Translations under genes and position numbers: made by a program
In this document: piece after piece, positions 33,567 to 46,139 of the stretch
Position numbering within the stretch: position 1 is the first letter of the stretch
Layout of the letters: the number at the start of each line of letters is the position of its first letter
The notes under the pieces: generated by a model
What the model saw: only the letters and a program-made list of their open reading frames with translations
Databases searched by the model: none
What the model was told of the DNA's origin: nothing
DNA from: Hydrangea macrophylla
Lineage: Eukaryota; Streptophyta; Magnoliopsida; Cornales; Hydrangeaceae
Direction: 5' to 3'
Assembly (NCBI GenBank): GCA_033977485.1
Contig: CM066995.1
Location: 52,575,162-52,639,161, forward strand
DNA length: 64,000 bases

Positions 33567-33680
33567 AATGTCAAGATTTTCTCAAATCCCTGACCCGATG
33601 AATACGAGGACGAAGAAGAAGTTAGCTTCATCGAAACGGTAATCAAAGAGGAGGCTGATTTTGTAGACTACAAAGATCCT

Positions 33681-36600
33681 TTGGAGGTAGTTGTGTCACA
33701 ATTCGACGCTACTTATCAATCTAACAATTCTACTCCATTGGATGCTGCCCTAAATCATGACTGCCTCATGATGGAAACTAAAGAGGAAGATAGAGCAGAA
33801 TGCACATGGGTCACACCATATGAACCTTTACCTCCAAAAACGAAGTTAACTATGCCTTCAAACTTTCAGTTTCCCGATCTAGAATTAAAGGAGCTTGCAA
33901 AAGAGCTCAAATATGCTTTTCTGGGGACTGACAGGAGTTATCCCGTTATAATCTCATCCACATTGAATTTTGAACAAGAGGATAAGTTGATTCAAATGCT
34001 CAAACTGCACAAGGGAGCGTTGGGATGGACTATTGCCGACCTAAAAGGCATAAGCCCATCTATCTGCACCCATAAGATATATCTGGAGGAAGACGTTAAA
34101 CCTTCACGACAAATGCAGAGGCGTCTGAATCCCAATATGCAAGAAGTAGTGAAAAAAAGAAGTCTTAAAACTTCTAGACATTGGGATAATCTACCCTATC
34201 TCTGACAGCTCTTGGGTTAGTCCAACTCAGGTGGTGCCCAAAAAGGCTGGTATAACAGTTATCCCAAACAAAGATGGTGAGTTAGTACCAACACGCGTCC
34301 CCACTGGATGGAGGATGTGTATTGATCACCGAAAGTTGAATAATGTGACCCGGAAAGACCACTTTCCATTGCCATTCATGGATCAAATGCTAGAAAGAGT
34401 GGCGGGTCATAAATTTTATTGCTTCTTGGACGGATATAGTGGCTATAACCAAATCGAAATAGCTCTTGAAGATCAGGAGAAGACGACTTTCACTTGTCCG
34501 TTTGGTACATTCGCTTACCGCCGTATGCCTTTTGGCTTATGCAATGCACCTACCACCTTTCAGCGGTGCATGTTAAGCATATTCAGTGATATGGTTGAAC
34601 AGACACTCGAGGTCTTCATGGACGACTTCTCAGTGTTTGGCTATAGTTTTGATAACTGCCTAGAAAACCTAGAGAATGTGTTAGCGAGATGCGAGGACAA
34701 ACACTTAGTGTTAAACTGGGAAAAGTGTCACTTCATGGTGACCAAGGGAATTGTCCTCGGCCACATTATCTCTGATAAGGGTATCCAAGTTGATAAAGCA
34801 AAAATCGATATAATTGCAAATCTACCTGTCCCTCGTACAGTCCGAGACATCCGATCTTTTCTAGGACATGCAGGATTCTATCGACGCTTTATCCAAAATT
34901 TTTGTGCAATCTCCCAACCACTGTGCCAACTCCTAGTCAAAGATGTACCTTTCGAATGGTCGAAAAACTGTCCAATATCTTTTGATGCACTTAAAGATCA
35001 CCTTACCTCTGCACCGATAATACAGGCACCCGATTGGAGTTTGCCGTTCGAGTTAATGTGCGATGCTAGTGACTACGCCATTGGTGCAGTTCTAGGACAG
35101 AGGAAGGACAACAAGTCTTATGTAATCTACTATGCCAGCCGAACACTGATCGAAACTCAAATGAACTATACGACTACTGAGAAAGAGTTACTGGCAATAG
35201 TATTCGCACTAGACAAATTCAGGTCTTATCTAATAGGGTCCCCAATAGTCTGTTTTACTGACCACTCGGCCCTCAAGTACCTACTATCTAAGAAAGACGC
35301 GAAACAGAGGCTTATCCGCTGGATACTCCTACTCCAGGAATTCGATATCACTATCAAGGATAAAAAGGGAGTAGAGAATGTGATCGCAGACCATTTGTCT
35401 CGGTTAACATTTACTGACAACACTGAGCCTGTACCTATAAAAGATGAATTCCCAGACGAGCACCTGATGGCTGTCTCCAATTTGCCGTGGTACGCAGATG
35501 TAATAAATTACCTTGTTACAGGAGAGACCCCGAGCCATTGGTCAAGTCAGGACAAGAAAAGGTTCTTTTCATTCGTACGCCATTTCTTTTTTGATGACCC
35601 TTACTTATTTAAGTACTATGCTGATCAAGTCATTCGGTGCTGCGTTCCGAATGAGGACATAACTGTAATTTTGGCCTCCTGCCATTCTGAAGCCTGCGGT
35701 GGCCATTTTGCCCCCCAAAAGACCGCACACAAAGTATTACACAGCGGTTTCTATTGGCCCACCGTGTTCAAAGATGCCTATGCTTTTTGTAAATCATGCC
35801 AACGATGTCAAAAGCTTGGTGCAATTTCAAAAAGGAATTCGATGCCTTTAACCCCTATTATCACAATTGTAATATTCGATTGTTGGGGCATAGACTTCAT
35901 GGGCCTATTTCCTAATTCAAATAATTGTGAATATATATTCCTTGCTGTGGAATATATATCAAAATGGGTAGAAGCGATACCGACAAGACGCAATGATCAT
36001 AAAACGATAATGTCCTTTCTTAAGGAAAATATTTTATCGCATTTCAGAACCCCAAAAGCCCTAATAAGTGACCAAGGCAAGCACTTTTGCAATAGACCTC
36101 TAGAGTCACTACTCAAGAAATATGGGGTTAATCACAAGATTGCTCTAGCCTACCACCCACAAACGAATGGGCAGGCAGAGTTGGTTAACCATGAAATCAA
36201 GCACATATTAGAGAAGACGGTTAGTTTCAACAGAAAAGACTGGGCCTATAAACTGACTGATGCTCTTTGGGCGTACCGTACTGCCTACAAGACAAATCTA
36301 GGAATGTCTCCATATAGGCTAGTGTATGGTAAGGCATGTCACCTCCCTGTTAAAATTGAGCACAAAGCATATTGGGCAACACGCTCATTAAACTTCGACA
36401 TTAAAGAGGGAGGACATCTCCGGAAACTGCAGTTGGCAGAACTGGAAGAAATTCGACGAGATGCATATGACAATGCCAAACTCCATAAGGAACGATTGAA
36501 GGCTCGCCATGACAGAACAATTTTTCGTAAATCTTTCGAGCCTGGGCAGAAAGTTTTACTATATGATTCGCGCCTTCATCTATTCCCAGGAAAACTCTGA
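33681..36600 (+). pseudogene. Athila-type pol: RT, RNase H, integrase, one frameshift
   Basis: 33681-34205 carries the RT N-terminal part (LKGISPSICTHKIYLEED) and loses frame in an A7 run at about 34150; 34231-36600 continues for 789 codons with no stop. In that part: RT with FMDDF at residues 129-133 and [11 protein letters not shown]; RNase H from about residue 269 ([16 protein letters not shown]); integrase zinc finger near 484 ([17 protein letters not shown] and CKSCQRC); DDE residues near 553 (GIDFMG), 613 (SDQG) and 649 (QAELV). It ends LHLFPGKL with TGA just before the next element begins at 36611, so the integrase end, PPT and 3' LTR are missing. Confidence 0.92.
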
Positions 36601-36610
36601 TCTCGGTGGA

Positions 36611-39600
36611 TGTAGACACCCCATTTTGTCGGCTATCAGATTTAGGAGGCCCATAGCTTGGTGGTTCACAATGATCGTAAAAAAGACTCAAAAGGATTCT
36701 CGGAAGTCAGTTCTATCTCTCAGAATGCTCAAAATGACGAAAATGCCCAAAAACTCCCAGATTTGGTCCCAAAGTTCTGAAAAACATGCTGTGTCATAAG
36801 AAAAGCAATAAAGTGAGTTTTTGAGAGAAATCGGGTGAAATCGTCAGCTCCCAGAGACCCCCGGAAGTCCCGGAAGCTCCCGGAAAGTCCTCGTTGACCG
36901 GTTTGACCAAGGTTTGACCAGGTTTGACCAAGTTTGACCGAAATTGTCCGAATTCACCAGAATCATTTTAAATCATGAAAAAAAGTGTTAAAACAAGTTC
37001 CAAAAGAAAATCGAGCGAAAACATCAGCTCCCGGGAACTCCCGGAGGTTTCATGAACTTCCCGGGAATCCCAAGTTTGACCAGTTTGACCAAAATTTGAC
37101 TTTGGAACCGGGGCGCCGAAACAATTTTCAAATATTTTTCATGGATACTAGAGGTCAATGGCTTTCCAACGGTATATCGCACATAATTTATGGATTTAAA
37201 ACGAATTTATTATGGATTTCCAAAGGCGAAAAAGACGATCAAATCGGCTTTTATCGCAAATACCGCAAAAAGTTTCAAGGTGATCTATCACCGAACTATT
37301 TTTTATGTAAAGTAGACTCCATTACCTTTCCAACGGTATATCACAACCTCAATTTGGAGTTCGTTCGCATTTTCTGTGAATTTCGGACGAAATAGGGCCT
37401 TTTCGCGAATACCGGAACTTCAGGGGGCCTAAACAGCATTATCTGGACGGGGGAGGAGCGGTGCCGCCGCGGCACTGGCCCACTGCCACCGCGGCACTGG
37501 CCCAGTGCCGCCGCGGCACTCCCCTCCAGAGCAGTATATTTTTGTAAATAGTTTTGTGGTCTCATTTTGATTAATTAAAAGCCAAAACGACATAGTTTTA
37601 TGATTTCAGATATTTGGAGCCAATGGGAATACTTTCTAAATCCCAAAACCATCCCAAGTTGGCCTATATAAACACCCCATTACTCTTCATTTTGGGGGAG
37701 TCAAATAGAAGTTTAGAGAAAGTTTGGGAGAGAAAGTTGTAGAGATAAGGTTAGAATAGAGAGAAAAGAAGCTTTCTTCTTGGATTTTCAAAACAAAAGT
37801 GAGTTCTAAACTTTGTTTTTACTACATTACTCCCATTTATTTCAACATTCAATACTCCCAACCACCATTTTAGTAAGCATTCAAGAGAGTGGAAGCTTCT
37901 TCCATGTCTAGTGTCATTACATATGAGTGAAACACCAATCTACAAGTCTCATGCTTCATGAATATCATCTATTGATCATCATCTACTTGCTTGTTTATTT
38001 ATTGTTTATCTCTTCTTATCTCATTTCTTTTTTATTTTTCTTTATTTACTTACTAGTTCATCATCATCTAAGTGATGACATGAAGTTTGGGGTGAGTGAA
38101 TCCTTATGGACAGTAGCTCTTGACCTCAAAAACATGTTTGATAGATGATGATCATAACTTCAATACCTCCAAGGTATCCTTGAAGTGTATTGAAGTTATG
38201 CTCAAATAAAAATAAGTTTCTCCAACAATCTTGGAGGTTCTTGATGATGAGTTGAATGATGACATTTTGAGTGATTATAATCTTTATTGAGTATTAAAAA
38301 TACACTTTCAAAACCTCTATTTCAAAACCCCTCTCAATCCCTCTCATTTTGATTTCAAGAAAGAAAATCTTATTTTCCCAAAAATCTTCAAAATAGTGAG
38401 TTAAAACAGTGAGTGAGCTGAGTTCAAAGATTTCTCTAGAAGTCAATACTCAACATATAGATGCAAGGCCACTTGGAAAGTCTTCCTAACTCATTGAAGA
38501 ACACCCATGATTTTTGGTTTGACTTGGAAGTACTTGACAATGGTCCATTTGGACCCAAACATTCCTTCCAAACATTCTGCCTCTGCTGTCACAGCAGCTT
38601 GGCTAACTTCCAACTTCTTTTTCAGAAATATTTTCCAAAAGGGGTGGTCCCAACTTATTTTTCCCTTAAACTTCAATGTCTCAGGGAACGTTCTGTATAA
38701 AATGGGCCCCTAGATCATTCTTTTTCATTTTCTAAGATTTTTCAACATTTCAGTCGACAGTACGGGCTCTATTTCTGAGTGACCTCTGTTGTTTATATGA
38801 TTTCTCCCAATCTGTGATAGTTATTAAAGATTGTCTTTATGGGTTGTATTCTAGACACAATAATGAACATCTCCATAAAAAATCATGCATTGAAAACGTT
38901 CCTAACCCCTCTTTTCAATTTTCCCAAGATCATGTTACTGTTCTGTCCACTATTCACAGCAAGCACAATTTAACTTCTATTCCTTGATTTGATGCTTATA
39001 TGTATTCCAAATTAGCTCATGTCCTAGGAAGTAGTTCATACTACATTTGTACATATCCCATGATGATTTCATTCATTTATTCATACACATTATAGACTTC
39101 TAAGTCATTCTAGAAATCCATGTACCCAAAACACACTACAAACTTTGCACATTTTAGATACATACATTGCATTCATGCAAGATTTGGGGCTTTTGTGACT
39201 CCTAATCTAAGAAGATTATAAGGAACGATCATGATCACACGTTCATGCTTCCCCCGATCTAATCATCCTTTCTCATCCATCCCGGGGATTGAGAGGTCTT
39301 CTTTTCTTAAAGATTAACATGCATCATACTAGCTTGCTAAGCATATTTTGATTTCTTTGTTTATTTGTTTCAATAACAATTCATGTCCCCCTTTAGATTA
39401 GGAAGTCTTGATTATTTGATATATGATTAGACGATTTTTCCTAGGTTCATTTGTGTGATTTTTTTTCACTTTACATTGTATGATATTTGACTCAAATCTT
39501 ATGAATGATATCTTATCTTTTGATTTTCAATTTCAAGATTCTTATGTAATGTAATATACTATCATAGTATTAATTGCCGAACCATACATAGTATAAGATG

Positions 39601-39887
39601 ATTATTTGGATGCTAATTGAGGCCCGTCGAGAGACGGGGCGAGTTGAGGGTGTTTTAGTCGCGACAAAGGCTCCTTCCTCTCTCGTACCAAAACCCCGAG
39701 CCAAGTTCTTTGGTTATGAAGGGCCGGTGCCCTTTATCCGTTTGGGTGAGTCAAAATTAGGTTTCTTGGTTCCTTAAAGACCAAGTGGCGACTCTGTATC
39801 TGTTTTCGACAGACCTTTTCTCTTTCCTTGATTCAAAATCAAACGAATTTCAAAACAAAAGGAAGCGGTGGAATCCCGGTATCCACA
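36611..39887 (+). repeat. 3277-bp 5' LTR of a Tat-like gypsy element
   Basis: Begins TGTAGACACCCCATTTTG and ends GGTATCCACA, with inverted ends and a PBS 4 bp on. It interrupts the Athila integrase C-terminus. It includes GC-rich palindromic repeats at 37459-37522 and a likely leader near 37665-37800 (GGCCTATATAAACACCCC as TATA candidate at 37661-37678). Confidence 0.82.
37459..37522 (+). repeat. GC-rich palindromic triplet repeat in the Tat-like LTR
   Basis: Three copies, about 24 bp apart, of GTGCCGCCGCGGCACTGGCC or a close variant, each a near-perfect palindrome around CCGCGG, in otherwise AT-rich DNA. Confidence 0.8.
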
Positions 39888-39890
39888 ATC

Positions 39891-39908
39891 TGGCGACTCT
39901 GTTGGGGA
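39891..39908 (+). other. Tat-like element primer-binding site
   Basis: TGGCGACTCTGTTGGGGA directly after the LTR, the PBS form seen in Tat-group elements. The matching tRNA was not verified. Confidence 0.75.
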
Positions 39909-40504
39909 TTTTTATTTTTAAAAAAAATAATACAGAGGTTTAACTCATAAGAAGCATCCTTAAAATCATCTTTTTACTGTGTTTGGTTCACCGCATTGCA
40001 CTCTTGCATTCCCCCCCTCCGACTGTGTCTGAAACGCGGCGCTGACATTGTTCAGGTCTTGCTGTGCCAGGGCACAAGTCACCGTTGATATTGTACCTTC
40101 CAAGGTATATCAAAAAAAGTAAAAACCTCCGTACTGTCTCTCTGACGGTATATTGGAACTCTCGTCAACGGACCCTCTTTGACTAAACTCAGCCTTTGCA
40201 TATAGATTCCTATAGAACCTTTCATAGGACTGTTCATTTATCTTTTCAGATAGGACAATGTGATATAACTACTGTATGCCCTGATGGGATTACCTGAGCG
40301 GTGTAGACGCTTATGTAGCATAGAACAGAACCTCTTTCTTATGATTCCCAAGGCAATCACTCACATGTGATTACATTGAGTTGACCTGCCTAGGCACCAT
40401 GACAAGGATGTCTGCTCCATGCTCACAAAGATATACACCGCAAACCTTGTTTATCGGTCCTAAGACATAGGAGTATGAAAACCTGCTAGACAGTATGATC
40501 ACTA

Positions 40505-40860
40505 TCACCACATATTAACCAGTTTCTCCCAGAAACTTTGTCCAGATATCCCAGATATAACCACATATTGACCAGTTTCTCCCAGAAACTCTGTCCAGAT
40601 ATCCCAGATATAACCACATTAACCAGTGTCCCCCAGAAACTCTGTCCAGATATCCCAGATGTAACCATATTGACCAGTTTCTCCCAGAAACTCTGTCCAG
40701 ATATCCCAGATATAACCACATTAACCAGTTTCTCCCAGAAACTCTGTCCAGATATCCCAGATATAACCACATTAACCAGTTTCCCCCAGAAACTCTGTCC
40801 AGATATCCCAGAAATAACCATATTAACCAGTTTCTCCCAGAAACTCTGTCCAAAATTCCC
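40505..40860 (+). repeat. 51-bp tandem repeat array, about seven copies
   Basis: Unit holds ACCAGTTTCTCCCAGAAACT, CTGTCCAGATATCCCAGA and TAACCACATTA. Repeats of CCAG start at 40519, 40572, 40623, 40674, 40725, 40776 and 40827, so spacing is 53 once, then 51 five times. It lies in the untranslated leader between PBS and gag. As 51 is divisible by 3, several frames stay open on both strands by chance. Confidence 0.88.
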
Positions 40861-41472
40861 GAAGTATCTCGGAAATCCATGTTATCCCTTGGTGATCATA
40901 CTAGAAAGTGAGGTTAGCACACTCTGTATGGCTAGGACCTTATTTGTTTAGCTGCTATCTGTTAGAAATAGGAGCATCATATAGATTAGGGCTTACATCC
41001 GCATGTTTGTCCCATTTGCATGCACCATTCCCCATCAATCTGCACGCACTGTTTCGAGTCGGTCCACATCACTATCTTTGGCTGCCTAAAGTCATTACTG
41101 TCAAAGATCTAATCTAGTCCTTTCAAAATCTGTTAGGTCAGTATAGATTCCCAAGGTCAGCAGTCAGGGTCTTATTCGTGGGTCAGGAGTTCGGATAATC
41201 GTTTGATCAGAATCAGTCCGACAACTTACATCAGCATGAATAGGGAAGAGTTGGAAAACAAGATTACTGAATTGGGAGCGACCATAAGCTAGCAGTCCGA
41301 CAGCCTGGCCCAGGTTCTGAAGTTCATGGAAGAACTGAAGCAGCGGCGGCCGTAACCTCCGCCCGGGTTTCCACCACCAGAATTTGAACTACCCCCACCT
41401 GAGAATAATGGGGAAGAAGACTGGTTTCAGGGGGTCCCACCGTCCGCATACGAGAAAAAGCTCCAAGAAAAG

Positions 41473-42573
41473 ATGGACAAGGTTGACAAACTGGAAAGCA
41501 TACTCAGGAAAAGCAAGGGTATCGATGATTACATGTTAGATCTGGAAGGCCTCTTCGAGCCTGTCAAGCTGAAACTGCCAGAGAATTTCAAGATGCCTGC
41601 TATCGACCATTTTGACGGAACTGGGAATCTGAAAAGTCATGTGAAGCTATGTATGAGTGTCTTCCAATCCATGGGTTGTACCCACGAACACATTACGATG
41701 TTGTTCCCGCAAACCCTTGCAAAATCTGCACTATCGTGGTTCCTAACCTTGGAAGCCTCCAAAACCCGGGCCTGGGAGGACATCGTTCGAGTCTTCGTCG
41801 ATCATTACTCCTACAATCAAGAGCTGGATGTCACCATCAGGGATTTGGAAACAACCCGGCAAAGCAACAATGAATCCTTCGCTGCATTTCTGAGCAGATG
41901 GAGGAACAAGGTAGCCCAAATGACCCACCGGCCAATCGAGAAAGAACAGGTAAGGATGCTCATCCGGAATCTGCAGCCCCTCTACCATGAGAAATTATTC
42001 TACCAGTCCATCTCCACCTTTGAGGAATTGTTTGAAGTCGGAACCCGGATTGAAGACGCTATCAGAGAAGGAAAGATAAAAAAGGAAGAATCCCCGAGTC
42101 AGTCCAGAAGACCTAACTACTCCCGGAATCCCCCGAATGTTAATGCCCTTAGCAGCCAACCCATGGCGTACCCTCTTAGACCATACCAACCCTCCAGCCA
42201 GGCAAACCCCTCCAATCGCCCCTTCCAGAAAAAGCCCCCTCGCAATTTTGCCAAGTTAGAAATCTCTCTCTCCTCAGCTTTAGACCGCCTCCTCAAAAAA
42301 GGCCATCTCCAACTACTCCAACCCCGAAACACCCCCCTCCCGCCAAACTGCGATATGTCTAAGCAGTGTACCTACCACCAAGCCCCAGGTCACAACACTG
42401 ATGATTGCGTGCGCCTTCGCCATGACATTCAAGACCTTATTGACCGGAACATCATCGAGCCGCCACCAAAGCAGCCCCATATCACCCAAAATCCCCTACC
42501 AAACCACCAAAATGTCAACCTCATTGAGTCCAGCCCCGTACCCTTCAACCCTGCTACTTATATCACCCCCTAG
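41473..42573 (+). CDS. Tat-like gag, 366 codons, uninterrupted
   Basis: MDKVDKLESILRKSKGIDDY opens the frame. The capsid domain is KLPENFKMPAIDHFDGTG, then HVKLCMSVFQSMG, FPQTLAKSALSWFLTLE, SFAAFLSRWRNKVAQMTHRP and EELFEVGTRIEDAIREGK. A Pro/Ser-rich linker is followed by a CTYHQAPGHNTDDC zinc-finger-like motif with HDIQDLIDRNI. It ends at TAG 42571. Gag assembles the particle and binds element RNA. Upstream in-frame coding (ELEQ..MEELKQ near 41240-41345) suggests the true gag begins earlier, before a stop. Confidence 0.82.
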   Translation: MDKVDKLESILRKSKGIDDYMLDLEGLFEPVKLKLPENFKMPAIDHFDGTGNLKSHVKLCMSVFQSMGCTHEHITMLFPQTLAKSALSWFLTLEASKTRAWEDIVRVFVDHYSYNQELDVTIRDLETTRQSNNESFAAFLSRWRNKVAQMTHRPIEKEQVRMLIRNLQPLYHEKLFYQSISTFEELFEVGTRIEDAIREGKIKKEESPSQSRRPNYSRNPPNVNALSSQPMAYPLRPYQPSSQANPSNRPFQKKPPRNFAKLEISLSSALDRLLKKGHLQLLQPRNTPLPPNCDMSKQCTYHQAPGHNTDDCVRLRHDIQDLIDRNIIEPPPKQPHITQNPLPNHQNVNLIESSPVPFNPATYITP

Positions 42574-42965
42574 GACAACCCTTGCCTTGCATCGACATCC
42601 CGGATTCTGTGGGAATTCATCTAATTGAAGGGGAGAATGATGAGTGGCAGCAACATCTAGACGATGAGCAAGACTTGTTCTTTTTGGAAGAGCACGATTT
42701 GGGGGTGGTAGACCTCAAGTGGTATGATCCCAATGATGAAAGTGACGCTTCTATCTAGGACGAGCCGGAGAAACCATATGTGGGAACGGATTGTGATTGG
42801 TTCAAAAAGGATGGGACTGTAGAAGGGCCTACTTCTGCTGAAATTGATCACCTGACCAGGTCAGGACGTCACTACCAGCCTCTGCAGCCTACTACTGAAG
42901 CCATCGAGAAAGGTCCAGTTAAAGACAAGGGGAAGAGTAAGATGGATGAGGTCATCGAAGAGTAA
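42574..42965 (+). pseudogene. Tat-like protease N-terminal part, then truncation
   Basis: Continues after the gag stop: LIEGENDEWQQHLDDEQDLF and KKDGTVEGPTSAEIDHLTRS with GRHYQPLQPT, the TRSGR motif preceding protease in Tat elements. TAG codons occur at about 42571 and 42757. No protease active site, RT or integrase follows, so the element is truncated near 42966. Confidence 0.7.
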
Positions 42966-45255
42966 GAGGCATTCATTTTTTTAAAAGGTAAAGAACATAA
43001 TTATATCATAGGGAACTTATGTCCTTAATTAAATAAAAAAAAAATTGGGAAATGTGTGATAAAGTGTAAAAGCACTACTCATATGCTTTTGAAATCATGA
43101 ACGAAAACCCTGTTTTTGGTGGGTAAATTACCTTAATATCATATAGGAAGCTTAAGTTTTTAATTAGGCCGGACATGGAATTCGGAAAATATGAGCCGTT
43201 GGCCAAAAACACTATACATGAGCAGTTTTTACTATTCACTGCTCAAAAAAAAAATGTGAGCAGTTTTTACTATTCACTAGTTGAAACTTTTCTTTTGTTT
43301 TAGCTAAGTATGGAAAATTCACATGAACATTACATAACCTTCAAATGGAGTTTCTAACAAGAAAAACATCGACGACAAGTCGACGGAAAGAAGTTTTATA
43401 AGCATAATCTAAAAACAACAAAATCAGGCAATGATTTAATTTAAAAAACAACAAGTCCGGCAATGACAAAACCAAGCATAACCGAATCTGGCAAGGATTC
43501 AAATGAATATAACACATGTATAAAACTTTAAAAGAGATGCGACGATCTTGGATACATAATTACATAATACAAATAAGTTTAGCAAGTATGAAAAGTAAGG
43601 AGTAACATTTGTCCATCAAAATTACATCAAGGCTTTCCAATAACAAAATATAGAAGTCTAAGCTCAAGAAGTTTTGTAATAAAACTAATCCAACAATTTT
43701 CCTTTTAGAGCATTAAACTATTACAAACTTCTCAAAAGTCTAAAGTTCACATGAGAACTATACATGTACATATCTAAGCACGAGTCTTCAAAATAGAACA
43801 AAATGTATCAACGTCTACGCGTCGGGTCACATGTGTCCTTTACCCTTATTGAGCTCACCTGAAAAAAATGTTTTGTCGTTTTTTATGAGAACGACGGCTT
43901 GTAGAAAACATTGCAACGAATCAATATGCTATCCATGAATAAGTATGAGATGTGGTGCGATGCATAGCCACCAAGGCTAAAATGAAATGACAAGAGCTTT
44001 ACGACTATGCATAATATGTGCATTCCTTTCAATACCGGACTATGAGCCACCCACATGGAATGTAGCATACCAACTTTCGGGAGCTAACCAAATATAGTTA
44101 GAGTTTGAATGTTTCTAAGGGTCATTTTCCCTGTCTCACATCACAACTCATATTCGGATTTTCTTAAATCAAATTCCCTCACATGAGACTTTTCTCTTTT
44201 TTTAAACAAAACATTTATGTCGTGATAAATGGAATGCTTGCCGATTAGGCCTCAATGCATATGATGTTAACAATGACATTAAGAATGATCCACCACAACA
44301 AATTAAGCAATAATTCTAGCTCATTAGACATGATATCAATGGCCTCAAAGAATGTAATTAAATTGCATAATTTGACATTCCTAACAAGGATTTATAAACT
44401 AATGTTCTAGTATGCTTTTACACATAAAGGGAGCATCCTAAGCACATGTAGAAGCATCACATAATCAAATTTAGTACAACCCAAGCATTTAATTCACAAT
44501 TTGGTATACAACCCTAAATTTACAACTTTGGGGAAAACCTAATGCATGTGTCTAAATTATTCTCCCAATATCATTCTAATCACATTTAACACCCCAAAAT
44601 CACAACTTGCATAACCAAGGCATATAAATCATATTTAGGCACAATAACCCTAACATTACAACTTTGGGGGAAATCCTAATATATGTGTCTAATTCATTCT
44701 CCTAGCAATCCAATGAGTACAAATCACCTTAAAAATGAAAACATATTGAAAGGAAGCAATGACATCTACCTCTATGGAGATTTCTTCCAAAATAAATGGA
44801 TGAGCCCAAAAATTCCAAGAAAATCCAAAGAGCTACAAATGACTCCAAGAAGATGAAAAGAGAAGTCCTAGGAAGTCCAAGAACCCATTACATGTAGTAA
44901 TCCCTTTACTACAACTCCATGTTTGAAGAAGAGAAATTTTGAAGCTCTATGTGATTTGGGTAAACTATGATAATGGCCATCAAAACGAATTGCAAAGGCA
45001 CCACTAGCAAGCTCTTGAAAATCTAAGATTAAAATGTGAAATAGCAAAACTCACGAAAATCACTCTTTGGTGGTCTATTGGAAGCTTGAAGAAGAAAATC
45101 AATGGAGGTTTTTGTATACCCAAATATATATAGAGAGGAGGAGAAGAAGGGTGAGAAAGAAAGAAAAAAAAAATTGAAAAGTGATGAGAGCGAGGGAAGT
45201 GGCCGGCCTTTAAGTTGGGGATGGGGCCCACTAGTTGCTTGGATTTGGTTTTGCT

Positions 45256-45551
45256 CTTTGAATTGACTTGAAATAGTATATAGCATGTATGTGTGGTCTA
45301 ATGTTACACACCCAAATTAAAACATGTACCAATTATAGCACCAAGATAAATAATAATAATAATAAAGTAAAATGATGAAATAAGGTAAAATAAAATAAGA
45401 AAAGAAGACAAATAAATAAATAAATAAACACAATGGCACATGTTAAAGTAAATTTAAATACTACACAAAAAAATAATAATTAAATAACGGCTCGCACATA
45501 AACATTTAAATACGGTTTTACCCTTATTCAAAATTTTGAGTTATGATAATC
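45256..45551 (-). repeat. Element C LTR copy 1 (shared end)
   Basis: Begins ATTGACTTGAAATAGTATAT and contains (AAATA)n tracts. Differs from copy 2 by substitutions and microsatellite length. Confidence 0.75.
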
Positions 45552-45702
45552 TACCTCCGTTAAAAGAATTCCGTCCCGGAATTCAGAGCAATTAAGAGAA
45601 AAAAGGGAACAACAACTTGCTCAAACCTTGTCTAACTAACATTATCAAATAAAGGAACTTACTCTACTCGGGGAAAAGATGAGGGTAACTAACATTATCA
45701 TT

Positions 45703-46005
45703 GAATTGACTTGAAATAGTATATAGCATGTATGTGTATGTGTGGTCTAATGTTACACACCCAAATTAAAACATGTACCAATTTTAGCACCAAGATTAAA
45801 AAAATATAATAATAAAAATAAAATAAAATAAAATAAGGTAAAATAAAATAAAATAAAATAAGAAAAGAAGACAAATAAATAAATAAATAAACACTATGGC
45901 ACATGTTAAAGTAAATTTAAATACTACACGAAATAAAATTAACGGCTCACACATAAGCATTTAAATATGGTTTTACCCTTATTAAAAATTTTGAGTTATT
46001 ACATT
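45703..46005 (-). repeat. Element C LTR copy 2 (partial)
   Basis: Same start and end as copy 1, with a duplicated GTATGTGT word near 45731. On the minus strand it begins TGTAATAACTC, a proper LTR start. Confidence 0.75.
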
Positions 46006-46139
46006 AACATATCATAATATATATATAAGAAATACTTTGCATAGTTAAAAGACAAATTGTAATTTATAATTACAAATACATCTATAATCATATTTTGTAC
46101 AAAATGCACATTTCCATTTTTTTTTGAAATTTTATTTTC

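Larger units (their letters stand above)
42966..46005 (-). mobile_element. Element C: gutted gypsy remnant with two partial LTRs
   Basis: Repeats 45256-45551 and 45703-46005 are close copies ending GAGTTATGATA and GAGTTATTACA. Between them is 151 bp including CTCCGTTAAAAGAATTCCGT and CCCGGAATTC, closely like the sequence beside element A's purine tract (15674-15703). This reads as minus-strand LTR, purine tract, deleted interior, partial LTR. 42966-45255 is probably the rest of the left LTR; its start is unresolved and no gene was seen there. Confidence 0.6.

Noticed and set aside
40486..40951. Three overlapping frames of 111-137 codons on both strands
   Set aside because: They arise from a 51-bp tandem repeat whose length is a multiple of three; no independent coding signal.
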